64,000 nt of DNA from contig NZ_JAJAVF010000003.1 of NCBI RefSeq assembly GCF_020531845.1, positions 62,001 to 126,000 of the forward strand. Reading direction: 5' to 3'. Origin of the DNA: Methylobacillus methanolivorans (GTDB lineage: Bacteria > Pseudomonadota > Gammaproteobacteria > Burkholderiales > Methylophilaceae). The position numbers and the translations under genes are program-made. Under the pieces are notes generated by a model, which saw only the letters and a program-made list of their open reading frames with translations, had not been told where the DNA came from and searched no databases. Positions 56,408-64,000 of this stretch are shown piece by piece (within the stretch, counting starts at the first letter, position 1; each line of letters opens with the position of its first letter).

Positions 56408-56515
56408 GTGTGCTTAATACCTTGGAGGAAAACAAGGGAGGAAACTGGCTGCCAGAGTACCAAATCCATGCATGAATCATTGATCTGGCACTCTTTTGCA
56501 GCATTTCAATGGGAG

Positions 56516-56845
56516 TTATTCAACTGCCTGCTGGTGCTTGAGGCCTCCAGATGCCTGATTATGGTTGCTGACTTTTTCCTTGTGCTTCACTACCTGGCGA
56601 TCCAGCTTGTCAGCCAACGAGTCAATCGCGCTATACATGCTTTCTGCCCCGCATTCAGCGTGCAGGTCGTTGCCCGGCACATGCAAGGTGGCTTCCGCCT
56701 TCTGCACCAGCTTCTCCACGCTCAGCGTCACCTTGAGGTCGATCACATGATCAAAGTGATTGCTGAGTCGGGCCAGCTTGGACTGCACATATTCGCGCAG
56801 AGCTGGTGTAACGTCGAGATGATGTCCGGTCAGATGCAAATTCAT
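56516..56845 (-). CDS. hpf: Ribosome hibernation-promoting factor (short HPF/YfiA family)
   Basis: The 109-residue protein has the start MNLHLTGHHLDVTPALREYV, the middle LTVEKLVQKAEATLHVPGND (with serine before VEKL) and DLHAECGAESMYSAIDSLADKLD. It inhibits ribosomes in stationary phase. It follows rpoN with a 30-bp gap; the 108 bp to hprK holds no gene. Confidence 0.94.
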   Translation of the reverse strand: MNLHLTGHHLDVTPALREYVQSKLARLSNHFDHVIDLKVTLSVEKLVQKAEATLHVPGNDLHAECGAESMYSAIDSLADKLDRQVVKHKEKVSNHNQASGGLKHQQAVE

Positions 56846-56875
56846 AACGCTCTCCTTACTTGAAAAACGCGCAAA

Positions 56876-58342
56876 TCAAAGCGACTTGCGCTGGTTGGCC
56901 GCGGGTATCTGTAGAGACTCGCGGTATTTCGCTATGGTTCTTCTTGCAACAACTATGCCTTGTTTGCCAAGGATGTCGGTAATCTGGTTATCAGACAGTG
57001 GTTTTTTCGGGTTTTCCTCGCTCACCATCTGCTTGATCAACGCACGAATCGCCGTGGCAGAGCACGCCCCGCCCGATTCTGTCGCCACATGGCTGCCGAA
57101 GAAATACTTCAATTCGTAGACACCACGTGGTGTGAGCATGTACTTGCGCGTTGTCACGCGTGAAACAGTGGACTCATGCAAACCAAGTTCGTCGGCAATC
57201 TCGCGCAGCACCAATGGGCGCATCGCTACTTCACCGTGCTCGAAAAAGTTGCGTTGCCTATCTACAATCGCCTGCGACACGCGCAAGATGGTGGAGAAGC
57301 GCTGCTGGATGTTCTTGATCATCCACTTTGCCTCTTGCATCTGGCTCATGAGATATTGACTCGAACTATCGCGGTTGCGTTTCAGGATACCGGCATACAG
57401 CTGATTGATACGCAACTTAGGCACGACCTCATCATTGAGGCTGGCAATCCAGATGCCCTTGATCTTCTTCACCACGATCTCATGCTGGATGTAATGATCC
57501 GAGGTGATATGGCTGAACTCTCCGCCTGGACGAGGATTAAGCTGGGTCACCAGTTGCTGCACGGTTTTCAGCACATCGTCATCGCAATGCAACAGCTTAC
57601 GCAAGCGTGTGTAGTCGCGGCTCGCGAGCAAGGGCAAATGTTGCTCGGCAACCTTGATGGCCAGATCAACATAAGGCGTATCTTCTGGCAGCGCACGCAG
57701 TTGCAGCGCAAGGCACTCTGCCAAGTTACGTGCACCGATACCGGGCGGATCAAGGTTCTGGATATGCTTGAGCGCTGTTTCCAGCTCCAGCTGGTCTATT
57801 TCCAGCTCTTCCGGCATCAGTTCTGCCAGCTCTTCCAGGGATTGCTCAAGGTAACCATCATCATTGATGGCATCCACCAGCACCATTGCCAGCGTTTGGT
57901 CACGCTCAGACAACGGCAGTAGCTTGATCTGACTTAACAGGTGCTCGCGCAGGGTGAGATTGACTGCCTCCTGGAAGCTGAAGTCATTGTCATCATCATT
58001 GTTGGAACCGCCCTCTTCCCAGCGGTTGCTGCCCTGGAAAGATTCAAAATAATCATCGCCACCACCAAATTCATCAACACGTGGCACATCTTCGCTCGCA
58101 GGCGCAGGTGTATCGCTAGCTGGCGTAGCTACCGCGACATCCGGTGTGGGGCTATAACTTTCCGACATTTCAGCCGCACCATCAGGGCCATCAACACGCT
58201 CCAGTAATGGGTTGGCCTGCAACAGCGACTCCAACTCCTGGTTAAGCTCCTGCGAAGACAGTTGCAACAGCTTGATCGACTGCTGCAACTGCGGCGTCAA
58301 TGCCAGGTTCTGGGAAAATTTTAGCTGTAGACTTTGTTTCAT
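56876..58342 (-). CDS. rpoN: RNA polymerase sigma-54 factor
   Basis: RpoN directs transcription of nitrogen, flagellar and other genes from -24/-12 promoters with activator ATPases. The 488-residue protein starts with the glutamine-rich activator-interaction region (QLKFSQNLALTPQLQQSIKLL), has an acidic region II, then the core-binding and DNA-binding domains ending in the RpoN box VARRTIAKYRESL. Start ATG 58342 is preceded by AGAGAG; the frame extends further upstream into lptB but lacks conserved residues there. It is 19 bp after lptB. Confidence 0.95.
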   Translation of the reverse strand: MKQSLQLKFSQNLALTPQLQQSIKLLQLSSQELNQELESLLQANPLLERVDGPDGAAEMSESYSPTPDVAVATPASDTPAPASEDVPRVDEFGGGDDYFESFQGSNRWEEGGSNNDDDNDFSFQEAVNLTLREHLLSQIKLLPLSERDQTLAMVLVDAINDDGYLEQSLEELAELMPEELEIDQLELETALKHIQNLDPPGIGARNLAECLALQLRALPEDTPYVDLAIKVAEQHLPLLASRDYTRLRKLLHCDDDVLKTVQQLVTQLNPRPGGEFSHITSDHYIQHEIVVKKIKGIWIASLNDEVVPKLRINQLYAGILKRNRDSSSQYLMSQMQEAKWMIKNIQQRFSTILRVSQAIVDRQRNFFEHGEVAMRPLVLREIADELGLHESTVSRVTTRKYMLTPRGVYELKYFFGSHVATESGGACSATAIRALIKQMVSEENPKKPLSDNQITDILGKQGIVVARRTIAKYRESLQIPAANQRKSL

Positions 58343-58361
58343 CTCTCTAATTCTGCTTTGA

Positions 58362-59084
58362 CTACAGGCGGAAATCCTTGCCCAAGTAAACTTCTCTGAC
58401 ACTTTCGTTATGGATGATCTCGCCGGGTTTGCCTGATGCAAAGACACGGCCTTCATTCACGATGTAAGCCCGATCACAGATACCCAATGTTTCACGCACA
58501 TTATGGTCAGTGATCAACACGCCGATGTTACGCTCAGTCAGAAAACGTACGATCTTCTGAATATCCAACACCGCAATTGGGTCAATCCCGGCAAAAGGCT
58601 CATCCAGCAAGATAAAGCTGGGGTTGGTGGCCAAGCATCGGGCAATTTCCACGCGGCGACGCTCGCCGCCGGACAGGCTCACCGCCATGCTGTTGCGTAT
58701 ATGGGTGATATGGAGCTCTTGCAGCAGAGATTCAAGCTGCTCCTTTTGCTGCTCAGCCGTCATGTCCTGCAACTCAAGGATCGCCTGGATATTTTCCGTC
58801 ACCGTCATCTTGCGGAAGATTGACGGTTCCTGAGGAAGATAGGCCAATCCCATGCGTGCACGCTGATGGATAGGCATGCGGCTCAAATCCTTGCCGTCGA
58901 GCAAAATGCGTCCGCCATCCAGAGGGACCAAGCCCACCATCATGTAGAAACTGGTGGTTTTACCCGCGCCGTTTGGCCCCAGCAAGCCCACCACTTCACC
59001 ACTATTGAGTTGCAGCGAAATATCCTGCACCACCGTGCGGGACTTATATTTCTTGCGCAAACCTTCTACGATTAATTCACTCAT
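58362..59084 (-). CDS. lptB: LPS export ABC ATPase LptB
   Basis: This is the cytoplasmic ATPase that powers LPS extraction with LptF/G. The 240 residues have Walker [14 protein letters not shown], signature [15 protein letters not shown] and Walker [14 protein letters not shown]. The start [18 protein letters not shown] is typical. It follows lptA (85-bp gap) and precedes rpoN, as in many proteobacteria. Confidence 0.96.
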   Translation of the reverse strand: MSELIVEGLRKKYKSRTVVQDISLQLNSGEVVGLLGPNGAGKTTSFYMMVGLVPLDGGRILLDGKDLSRMPIHQRARMGLAYLPQEPSIFRKMTVTENIQAILELQDMTAEQQKEQLESLLQELHITHIRNSMAVSLSGGERRRVEIARCLATNPSFILLDEPFAGIDPIAVLDIQKIVRFLTERNIGVLITDHNVRETLGICDRAYIVNEGRVFASGKPGEIIHNESVREVYLGKDFRL

Positions 59085-59169
59085 TTATGCAATATCTATC
59101 GATGCCATCTCTAATCAAACACAGTACCCTGGCCCCTTTATCACCAGACCACTGCGCTTATCATCAGTT

Positions 59170-59709
59170 TCAGGGAGTCTCTGTGGCTGGCTTCTTCTTG
59201 GGCTGAATAATGGCGCGCACACGTCCTGTAGGCGTTGCAGGTGTCGCCGCCTGGGAGCCACCGCTGATCACCTCGGCATATTCAGCATTGGCGTCATACA
59301 TGATGTAGTCGCCGTGCACGATATCCTCGCCGCGCTTGACCCATGCCTTAGTGAATAACTGCACCTTGTCCATGCGTCCATCATACTCTATCCGCTGACC
59401 ACTGCCTTCCATGTATTCGTTCTTGCCGTCACGCTTCTGCTTGAAAGTGGTTGGGTTGCCATAAGAGGTGCTGTGTTGAAAGCCTTCCTTATCTTCACGC
59501 ACAACCAGCTTGTCGCCACGGATCACCAATGTACCCTGGGTCAGGATCACATTGCCGGTATAGGTACTGGTCTTCTTTGCATCATTCACCTGTACCGAAT
59601 CAGCCTCCAACTCGATCGGCTTATCCCGGTCTGCCTTTTCGGCATAGGCAGTCGCTGACAACATGCCGATCAATAGGGCAGGCAATAAGGAACAACGCAA
59701 GTTGCGCAT
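59170..59709 (-). CDS. lptA: LPS transport periplasmic protein LptA
   Basis: LptA bridges the periplasm for LPS transport. The 179 residues have a signal peptide (start RNLRCSLLPALLIGMLSATAY, cleavage near AYA-E), the OstA-like beta fold (LEADSVQVNDAKKTSTYTGN, then VILTQGTLVIRGDKLVV) and a proline- and lysine-containing tail. Start ATG 59709 follows GGAGA by 6 bp; a longer frame upstream lies inside lptC. Confidence 0.94.
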   Translation of the reverse strand: MRNLRCSLLPALLIGMLSATAYAEKADRDKPIELEADSVQVNDAKKTSTYTGNVILTQGTLVIRGDKLVVREDKEGFQHSTSYGNPTTFKQKRDGKNEYMEGSGQRIEYDGRMDKVQLFTKAWVKRGEDIVHGDYIMYDANAEYAEVISGGSQAATPATPTGRVRAIIQPKKKPATETP

Positions 59710-59734
59710 AGGGTCTCCGCTGAAGAATATCGTT

Positions 59735-60448
59735 CTATTTGGTTTTAGTTGGCTGCTTGGCATTTTTACTATTCCCGGCTGGGGTAGATTTGCTGGACTT
59801 GCTGGCCGCTGGCTTGGCGGCAACCTGCCTAGGCTTACTGGCAGCCTTGGGCTTACTTGCCTGCGGCTTGGCCGCAGGGCGCTCATAATGGCTACGCACT
59901 CGCTTATTGAGCTGGATGGTTTGATTCTTCTTGTCGTAATACATCCCCACCGCGTGCACGACGCTCTTTGGCCCCTGGGTAATGACCACTGGCTGGTCAG
60001 TAGATGCGATTTCCTTATCCGGCTCCACGCGCAGGTATTGCGTTGTCAACGTCATCTCTGGACGGTCAGCAAAGGCGGGCCTGACCACGCGCACATCATC
60101 GCGGAACTCGACCACATCGCCCTTGCTGGACACATGGCCTCGCTTGCCCTCAATCGTCGTCGTCGGCTTGCCAACGCCAAACTGGGTAAAATGTGGATTG
60201 GTCAGCTCGGTACTGTCATCATCTGGGTAATGCCGCATTTCAGATGCCTTGAGGATATGGCTAATCGCTCCCGTCGCATCGGTCTTGGTGGTGACAAAAT
60301 TATTGAGGATGTAATCCGGGTCATGACGTGTACTGCCATCCACGCGCGGCTCCGGCGGCTGCACCGTGCGGTCAATCCACAGCGTGATCAAGGCCAACAG
60401 GCCCAGCACGGCTAGTGGAAACAGGATGGTGTTGGTACGTCCTTGCAT
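59735..60448 (-). CDS. lptC: LPS export protein LptC with Ala/Lys/Pro-rich tail
   Basis: LptC anchors the LPS bridge to the inner membrane. It has one N-terminal helix (about 8-25) and a periplasmic OstA-like domain (about 30-188). The last ~49 residues (about 189-237) are a low-complexity, alanine-, lysine- and proline-rich extension absent from classical LptC (about 190 residues). It ends 25 bp before lptA. Confidence 0.92.
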   Translation of the reverse strand: MQGRTNTILFPLAVLGLLALITLWIDRTVQPPEPRVDGSTRHDPDYILNNFVTTKTDATGAISHILKASEMRHYPDDDSTELTNPHFTQFGVGKPTTTIEGKRGHVSSKGDVVEFRDDVRVVRPAFADRPEMTLTTQYLRVEPDKEIASTDQPVVITQGPKSVVHAVGMYYDKKNQTIQLNKRVRSHYERPAAKPQASKPKAASKPRQVAAKPAASKSSKSTPAGNSKNAKQPTKTK

Positions 60449-60457
60449 ATCGCTTGA

Positions 60458-60982
60458 TTATTTCAAATAAGGCGCCATTTGGGCATCAAACGTGCCTTGC
60501 GCCTTCATCAGCATCTCACAGACCTCACGCACCGCACCAAACCCTGCCTGGCGCTCGGTCGTGTAGTGGGCATATTCCTTCACCAGCGGCATGGCATGCG
60601 GCACGGTGATCGCCAGGCCAGCACGTCGCATGGGCGGGATATCGATGACGTCATCGCCCATGAACAGGCATTCCTCGGCAGAAACCCCCTGCTTTTCCAG
60701 CAAGTCGTTGAACGCCTCAAGCTTGTCATCAATGCCCTGGTAGATAATGCTGACGCCAGTGTTCTCGGCACGCTTGACCACGACATTGGACTTGCGCCCT
60801 GTGATGTACGCCATGCGGATGCCAGTGTTCTTGAGCATCTTCATGCCCAGGCCATCCTGTGAATGGAACACTTTGTATTCCAGGCCATCATCACCCAGCA
60901 TTAAGCCACCATTGGTCAAAATACCATCCACATCGAACACTGCTACCTTGATGCGCTTTGCGCGCTCTTCTACTGAAACCAC
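60458..60982 (-). CDS. kdsC: 3-deoxy-D-manno-octulosonate-8-phosphate phosphatase (KdsC)
   Basis: KdsC removes phosphate from Kdo-8-P for LPS inner-core synthesis. The 174-residue HAD enzyme has the nucleophile motif VFDVDGILTNG, ITGRKS and the metal motif GDDVIDIPPMRRAG. It starts at GTG 60982, 3 bp after kdsD, and is 9 bp from lptC. Confidence 0.95.
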   Translation of the reverse strand: MVSVEERAKRIKVAVFDVDGILTNGGLMLGDDGLEYKVFHSQDGLGMKMLKNTGIRMAYITGRKSNVVVKRAENTGVSIIYQGIDDKLEAFNDLLEKQGVSAEECLFMGDDVIDIPPMRRAGLAITVPHAMPLVKEYAHYTTERQAGFGAVREVCEMLMKAQGTFDAQMAPYLK

Positions 60983-60985
60983 GTT

Positions 60986-61984
60986 CTATACCACCTTTGC
61001 CATCAAGAGGTCGTGCATATTGAGTGCGCCGACCAGGTTACCTTGCTGATCAACGACCAGCAGGCTGCTAATTGAATATTGCTCCATTAATGCCACGGCA
61101 TCGACTGCCAATTGTTCGGGCGCAATCGTCTGCGGGTCAGCATGCATCACATCACCCATGCTAGTGCCGTGAATATCAATCCCGGCCTCAAAAGCACGGC
61201 GCAAATCACCATCCGTGAAAATCCCGACAGGCTTACCTGCCTCATTGAGCACGGCCGTCATGCCCAAGCCCTTGCGCGACATTTCCAGCAAGCCATCTTT
61301 GAGACTGCTGGCGCGAGGTATTCCAGGCACATCATCGCCACTACGCATCACGTCTTGCACATGCAGCAACAAGCGTCGACCAATGGAGCCACCAGGGTGC
61401 GCCAGCGCAAAATCCTCGCGAGAGAATCCGCGTTGATCAAGCAAGGTCACCGCCAAGGCATCACCCAAGGCCAGCGCAGCTGTGGTACTGGCCGTAGGTG
61501 CCAAGCCTAGCGGGCACGCCTCTTGGGTCACGTGAGCATCAAGGAAAACAGCGGCTGCCTTGGATAGGGTCGAATGACGATTCCCTGAAATACTGATAAT
61601 AGGCGTGCCAATACGTTTCAAGGGCGGCAGTAGCGCCAGCAACTCATCCGCCTCGCCCGAGTTGGACAAGGCAATCACCACGTCATCCTGCGTGATCATG
61701 CCCAAGTCACCATGGCTGGCCTCGGCAGGATGCATAAAAAAAGCGGGGGTACCAGTGCTCGCAAGCGTCGCGGCGATCTTGTTACCGATATGACCGGACT
61801 TGCCGATGCCGGTCACGACAACTCGGCCCCGGCATTGTAAAATAAGCTCGACTGCGTTGACGAAGCTCTCATCCAGGCGCTCGGCCAATGCCTGGACCTC
61901 TCGCGCCTCGATGGACAATACCTCGCGCGCCAGTTGCAGTGGTGCAGTTGCGCTATTGCTTGTCTTTAACTTGGAAATTCCCAT
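60986..61984 (-). CDS. kdsD: D-arabinose-5-phosphate isomerase (KdsD)
   Basis: KdsD makes D-arabinose-5-phosphate from ribulose-5-phosphate, the Kdo precursor. The 332 residues have a SIS domain (VVVTGIGKSGHIGNKIAATLASTG, the motif being split between binding loop and helix, then HPAEASHGDLGMI) and two C-terminal CBS domains (about 205-330). ATG 61984 matches the usual length; an upstream ATG at 62044 adds 20 residues without support. First gene of the long LPS/rpoN/PTS block. Confidence 0.95.
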   Translation of the reverse strand: MGISKLKTSNSATAPLQLAREVLSIEAREVQALAERLDESFVNAVELILQCRGRVVVTGIGKSGHIGNKIAATLASTGTPAFFMHPAEASHGDLGMITQDDVVIALSNSGEADELLALLPPLKRIGTPIISISGNRHSTLSKAAAVFLDAHVTQEACPLGLAPTASTTAALALGDALAVTLLDQRGFSREDFALAHPGGSIGRRLLLHVQDVMRSGDDVPGIPRASSLKDGLLEMSRKGLGMTAVLNEAGKPVGIFTDGDLRRAFEAGIDIHGTSMGDVMHADPQTIAPEQLAVDAVALMEQYSISSLLVVDQQGNLVGALNMHDLLMAKVV

Positions 61985-62112
61985 ATGTGCCAAGTATAAA
62001 AGGGAATGTTCCCTGAATAAAGGATATGCCGGCAAAGTCGGCATAATTTTTGCGTGATTAATTTATTTAAGCTTGACCGCCGCCCTTATCCCAACTCCCG
62101 GAAATACTACGC

Positions 62113-63198
62113 ATGAGCCAGCACGTACTGATTGCAGGCGGAGGCATTGTTGGTTGCTTAACCGCGATGGAGTTGGTTGCCAGAGGCTGTAAAGTTACCA
62201 TTGTCGAGCGCAACAAGATTGCCAGCCAAACATCAGGAGAATCTTCCTGGGCCGGCACAGGCATCATGTTTCCGCTATTGCCGTGGATGTATTCAGATCA
62301 TGTCAATACGCTCACGCATTACGGCGCTTCACGCTATGCCGATATTTGCTCGCGCCTGCTCAAGGAAACCGGCATCGATCCGCAGATGCTGAATTCTGGC
62401 TTTCTGTTATTGCCCCCATTTGACCATGAGGCCGCACTGGCTTGGTGTAAGCGTTACCAAGTCAAGGTCGAAGAAGCTAGCGTCGCAGCCTTCGGCATCA
62501 CATCACCAAGTGGCGACCACGCTCTGTGGCTACCCGAAATCAACCAGGTTCGCCCACCCTGCCTCATGCACGCCTTACGCACATGGCTAGAAAACCATCA
62601 TGTCAGGTTGCTTGAACACACTGAGCTCAAGCCACTACCCCAAGACACTACTCGTCTGAAATCATGGCAGACCACAACCGGCGAATGGCTGGAAGCCGAC
62701 CATTTCATCGTGACTTCTGGCGCATGGAGCTTTGAGCTACTAAAAGAAGTAGCAAGCAAACTGCAAATCAAGCCCATGCGTGGGCAAATCCTGTTGTACA
62801 AACCTGAGCACAACCCCAGCACTGTGGTCTTCCGTGAAGATTTCTATTTAGTGCCGCGCCAGGATGGCTATCTGCTGGCTGGTAGCACCCTGGAAGACGT
62901 CGGCTTTGATGCATCCACCACTGATAGCGTACGCGATGAAATACGTGCCAAGGCAGAAGCCCTGTTGCCCGAACTACAACACCAGCCCATCATCAAGCAC
63001 TGGAGCGGATTACGCCCCGGCACCCCTGAAAACCTGCCTGTCATCGGCCCGCATCCTGCAGTAGAAAACCTTTACCTCAATACCGGGCATTTTCGCTACG
63101 GACTCACGATGGGACCAGGTAGTGCCAGCCTAGTAGCAGCCTTGGTGTGTGGTGAAAAACCCTGGACTGATCCCACTCCTTTCTCCCTGCCACAATAA
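62113..63198 (+). CDS. FAD-dependent glycine/D-amino acid oxidase-like protein (ThiO-like)
   Basis: The 361-residue flavoprotein has the dinucleotide-binding VLIAGGGIVGCLTAMEL, then VERNKIASQTSGESSWAGTG. A C-terminal GLRPGTPENLPVIGPHP and GHFRYGLTMGP, typical of DAO/ThiO enzymes, close the FAD site. ThiO oxidises glycine to provide the imine for thiazole synthesis; no thi genes are nearby, so the substrate is uncertain. It diverges from kdsD. Confidence 0.88.
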   Translation: MSQHVLIAGGGIVGCLTAMELVARGCKVTIVERNKIASQTSGESSWAGTGIMFPLLPWMYSDHVNTLTHYGASRYADICSRLLKETGIDPQMLNSGFLLLPPFDHEAALAWCKRYQVKVEEASVAAFGITSPSGDHALWLPEINQVRPPCLMHALRTWLENHHVRLLEHTELKPLPQDTTRLKSWQTTTGEWLEADHFIVTSGAWSFELLKEVASKLQIKPMRGQILLYKPEHNPSTVVFREDFYLVPRQDGYLLAGSTLEDVGFDASTTDSVRDEIRAKAEALLPELQHQPIIKHWSGLRPGTPENLPVIGPHPAVENLYLNTGHFRYGLTMGPGSASLVAALVCGEKPWTDPTPFSLPQ

Positions 63199-63339
63199 GC
63201 TAGCAAAACGAAGTTTCTCATGATCAGCCACACCCTGATCATGACTGATTTCGAGAATGATTCGCGCTACCTCAGCATTTTTTTTCTTATGGCAAAATGC
63301 TTCTTAACCTTTATCAACCCAACACAAAAAGGAATAAGC

Positions 63340-63921
63340 ATGGCACATCAACTTCCTCCGCTTCCTTACGCCAAGGATGCCCTGGAGCCCGTCATTTCTG
63401 CTGAGACGATTGAATATCACTATGGCAAGCATCACCAGACTTATGTGACCAACCTCAACAACCTGATTCAGGGTACAGAGTTCGAGAATGCTAGCCTGGA
63501 AGAGATTGTCAAGAAATCCTCCGGCGGCATTTTCAACAACGCAGCCCAGGTCTGGAACCACACTTTCTACTGGAACGGCTTCAAGCCCAACGGCGGTGGT
63601 GAGCCCACTGGCGAGCTGGCAGAGGCCATCAACAAGGCATTTGGTTCTTTTGAAGAATTCAAGAAGCAATTCACGCAAAAAGCCATCACCACATTTGGCG
63701 CTGGCTGGGCATGGCTGGTCAAGAATGCAGACGGTAGCCTCAGTCTGGAAAGTACCAGCAACGCCGAAACTCCCCTGACCAAGGGCCAAACACCATTGTT
63801 GACGATTGATGTATGGGAACACGCCTATTACGTTGATTACCGCAACGCACGCCCAAAATATGCTGAAGAGTTCTGGAACATCATCAACTGGGACTTCGTC
63901 GCTGCAAACTTCAAGGGCTAA
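63340..63921 (+). CDS. sodB: Superoxide dismutase (Fe/Mn type, SodB-like)
   Basis: This enzyme dismutates superoxide. The 193 residues have the metal ligands in [12 protein letters not shown] (two His), in [12 protein letters not shown] and in the C-terminal [16 protein letters not shown] (Asp and His), with the Gly-Ala-Gly-Trp-Ala-Trp core region. The sequence around the active-site glutamine, [12 protein letters not shown], favours iron. Start ATG 63340 follows AAGGAA by 6 bp; an upstream ATG at 63220 is rejected. Confidence 0.95.
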   Translation: MAHQLPPLPYAKDALEPVISAETIEYHYGKHHQTYVTNLNNLIQGTEFENASLEEIVKKSSGGIFNNAAQVWNHTFYWNGFKPNGGGEPTGELAEAINKAFGSFEEFKKQFTQKAITTFGAGWAWLVKNADGSLSLESTSNAETPLTKGQTPLLTIDVWEHAYYVDYRNARPKYAEEFWNIINWDFVAANFKG

Positions 63922-63964
63922 GCCCTGACGCGCGGTGCATCCGCGACTTCAAAGTATTACTCTC

Positions 63965-63989
63965 AAGGACTAGGCAATGCCTAGTCCTT
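63965..63989 (+). terminator. Terminator-like hairpin after sodB
   Basis: AAGGACTAGGC (63965-63975) pairs perfectly with GCCTAGTCCTT (63979-63989) around a 3-base loop, 43 bp after the stop. The downstream sequence is only weakly T-rich. Confidence 0.7.
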
Positions 63990-64000
63990 GTCATTTCAAC

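Noticed and set aside
57176..57922. 248-codon plus-strand frame over rpoN
   Set aside because: Antisense shadow of sigma-54, with no domain or start signal.
59663..60415. 250-codon plus-strand frame over lptC/lptA
   Set aside because: Antisense to two genes of a conserved operon; no support.

Overview
The window reads as about 64 kb of a betaproteobacterial chromosome, most likely a member of the Methylophilaceae (Methylobacillus/Methylovorus-like). That placement rests on gene content, gene order and composition, not on any search. The supporting blocks are the order kdsD-kdsC-lptC-lptA-lptB-rpoN-hpf-hprK-rapZ-manX-ptsH-ptsI, the S-adenosylmethionine-cycle run metK / ahcY / holin-like / metF with an S-adenosylhomocysteine (SAH) riboswitch before ahcY, and the run def-fmt-htpX-rsmB-DUF4390-ntrY-ntrX.

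Layout. Positions 1-945 hold the N-terminal part of a periplasmic M48 metalloprotease (cut by the window edge) and moaC. Positions 938-13875 are a 12,938-bp integrated element inserted into the 3' end of moaC. About 105 bp of moaC 3' sequence (88 bp of it identical) is repeated at both ends. The left copy completes moaC; the right copy is a remnant of the displaced 3' end. The element carries a tyrosine integrase, an AT-rich KAP-family P-loop NTPase, an exported thermonuclease, a decayed small gene, two membrane-anchored unknown proteins, an XRE-type regulator, a two-gene TIR-APAZ / short Argonaute operon (a SPARTA-type defence system), a 42-residue membrane peptide, a DUF932 protein and a 940-residue Toprim/DUF927 primase-helicase-like protein.

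From 13957 the core chromosome resumes. 13.9-17.4 kb (minus strand) holds xerC, a DUF484 gene, dapF and an LpxL/HtrB acyltransferase. 17.5-23 kb (plus strand) holds metK, an HD-GYP c-di-GMP phosphodiesterase, the SAH riboswitch with ahcY, a holin-like membrane protein and metF: SAM synthesis, SAH removal and methyl-group supply. 23-25.7 kb (minus) holds smg, dprA and a LysM protein. 25.8-33.5 kb (plus) holds def, fmt, htpX, rsmB, DUF4390 and an NtrY/NtrX-like two-component pair whose NtrX has a degenerate AAA+ domain. 33.5-38.7 kb (minus) holds a DUF1275 protein, an aquaporin, a lysozyme inhibitor, dgt, an unknown gene, a nitroreductase and xthA. 38.9-45.4 kb (plus) is a complete efflux operon: outer-membrane factor, membrane fusion protein, double-ATPase/permease fusion and a second permease. 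45.5-52 kb holds rlmF, an ABM monooxygenase, a VOC protein, a hydrolase, a YbaK protein, yaeQ, prlC and a DUF4870 protein.

52-62 kb is one long minus-strand block: Kdo arabinose-5-phosphate isomerase and Kdo8P phosphatase, the Lpt lipopolysaccharide-export proteins, sigma-54, a hibernation factor and a regulatory phosphotransferase system (HPr kinase, RapZ, EIIA-Man, HPr, EI). The window ends with a ThiO-like FAD oxidase and an Fe/Mn superoxide dismutase. The most interesting feature is the SPARTA pair carried on a self-contained element that uses moaC, a protein-coding gene, as its attachment site.
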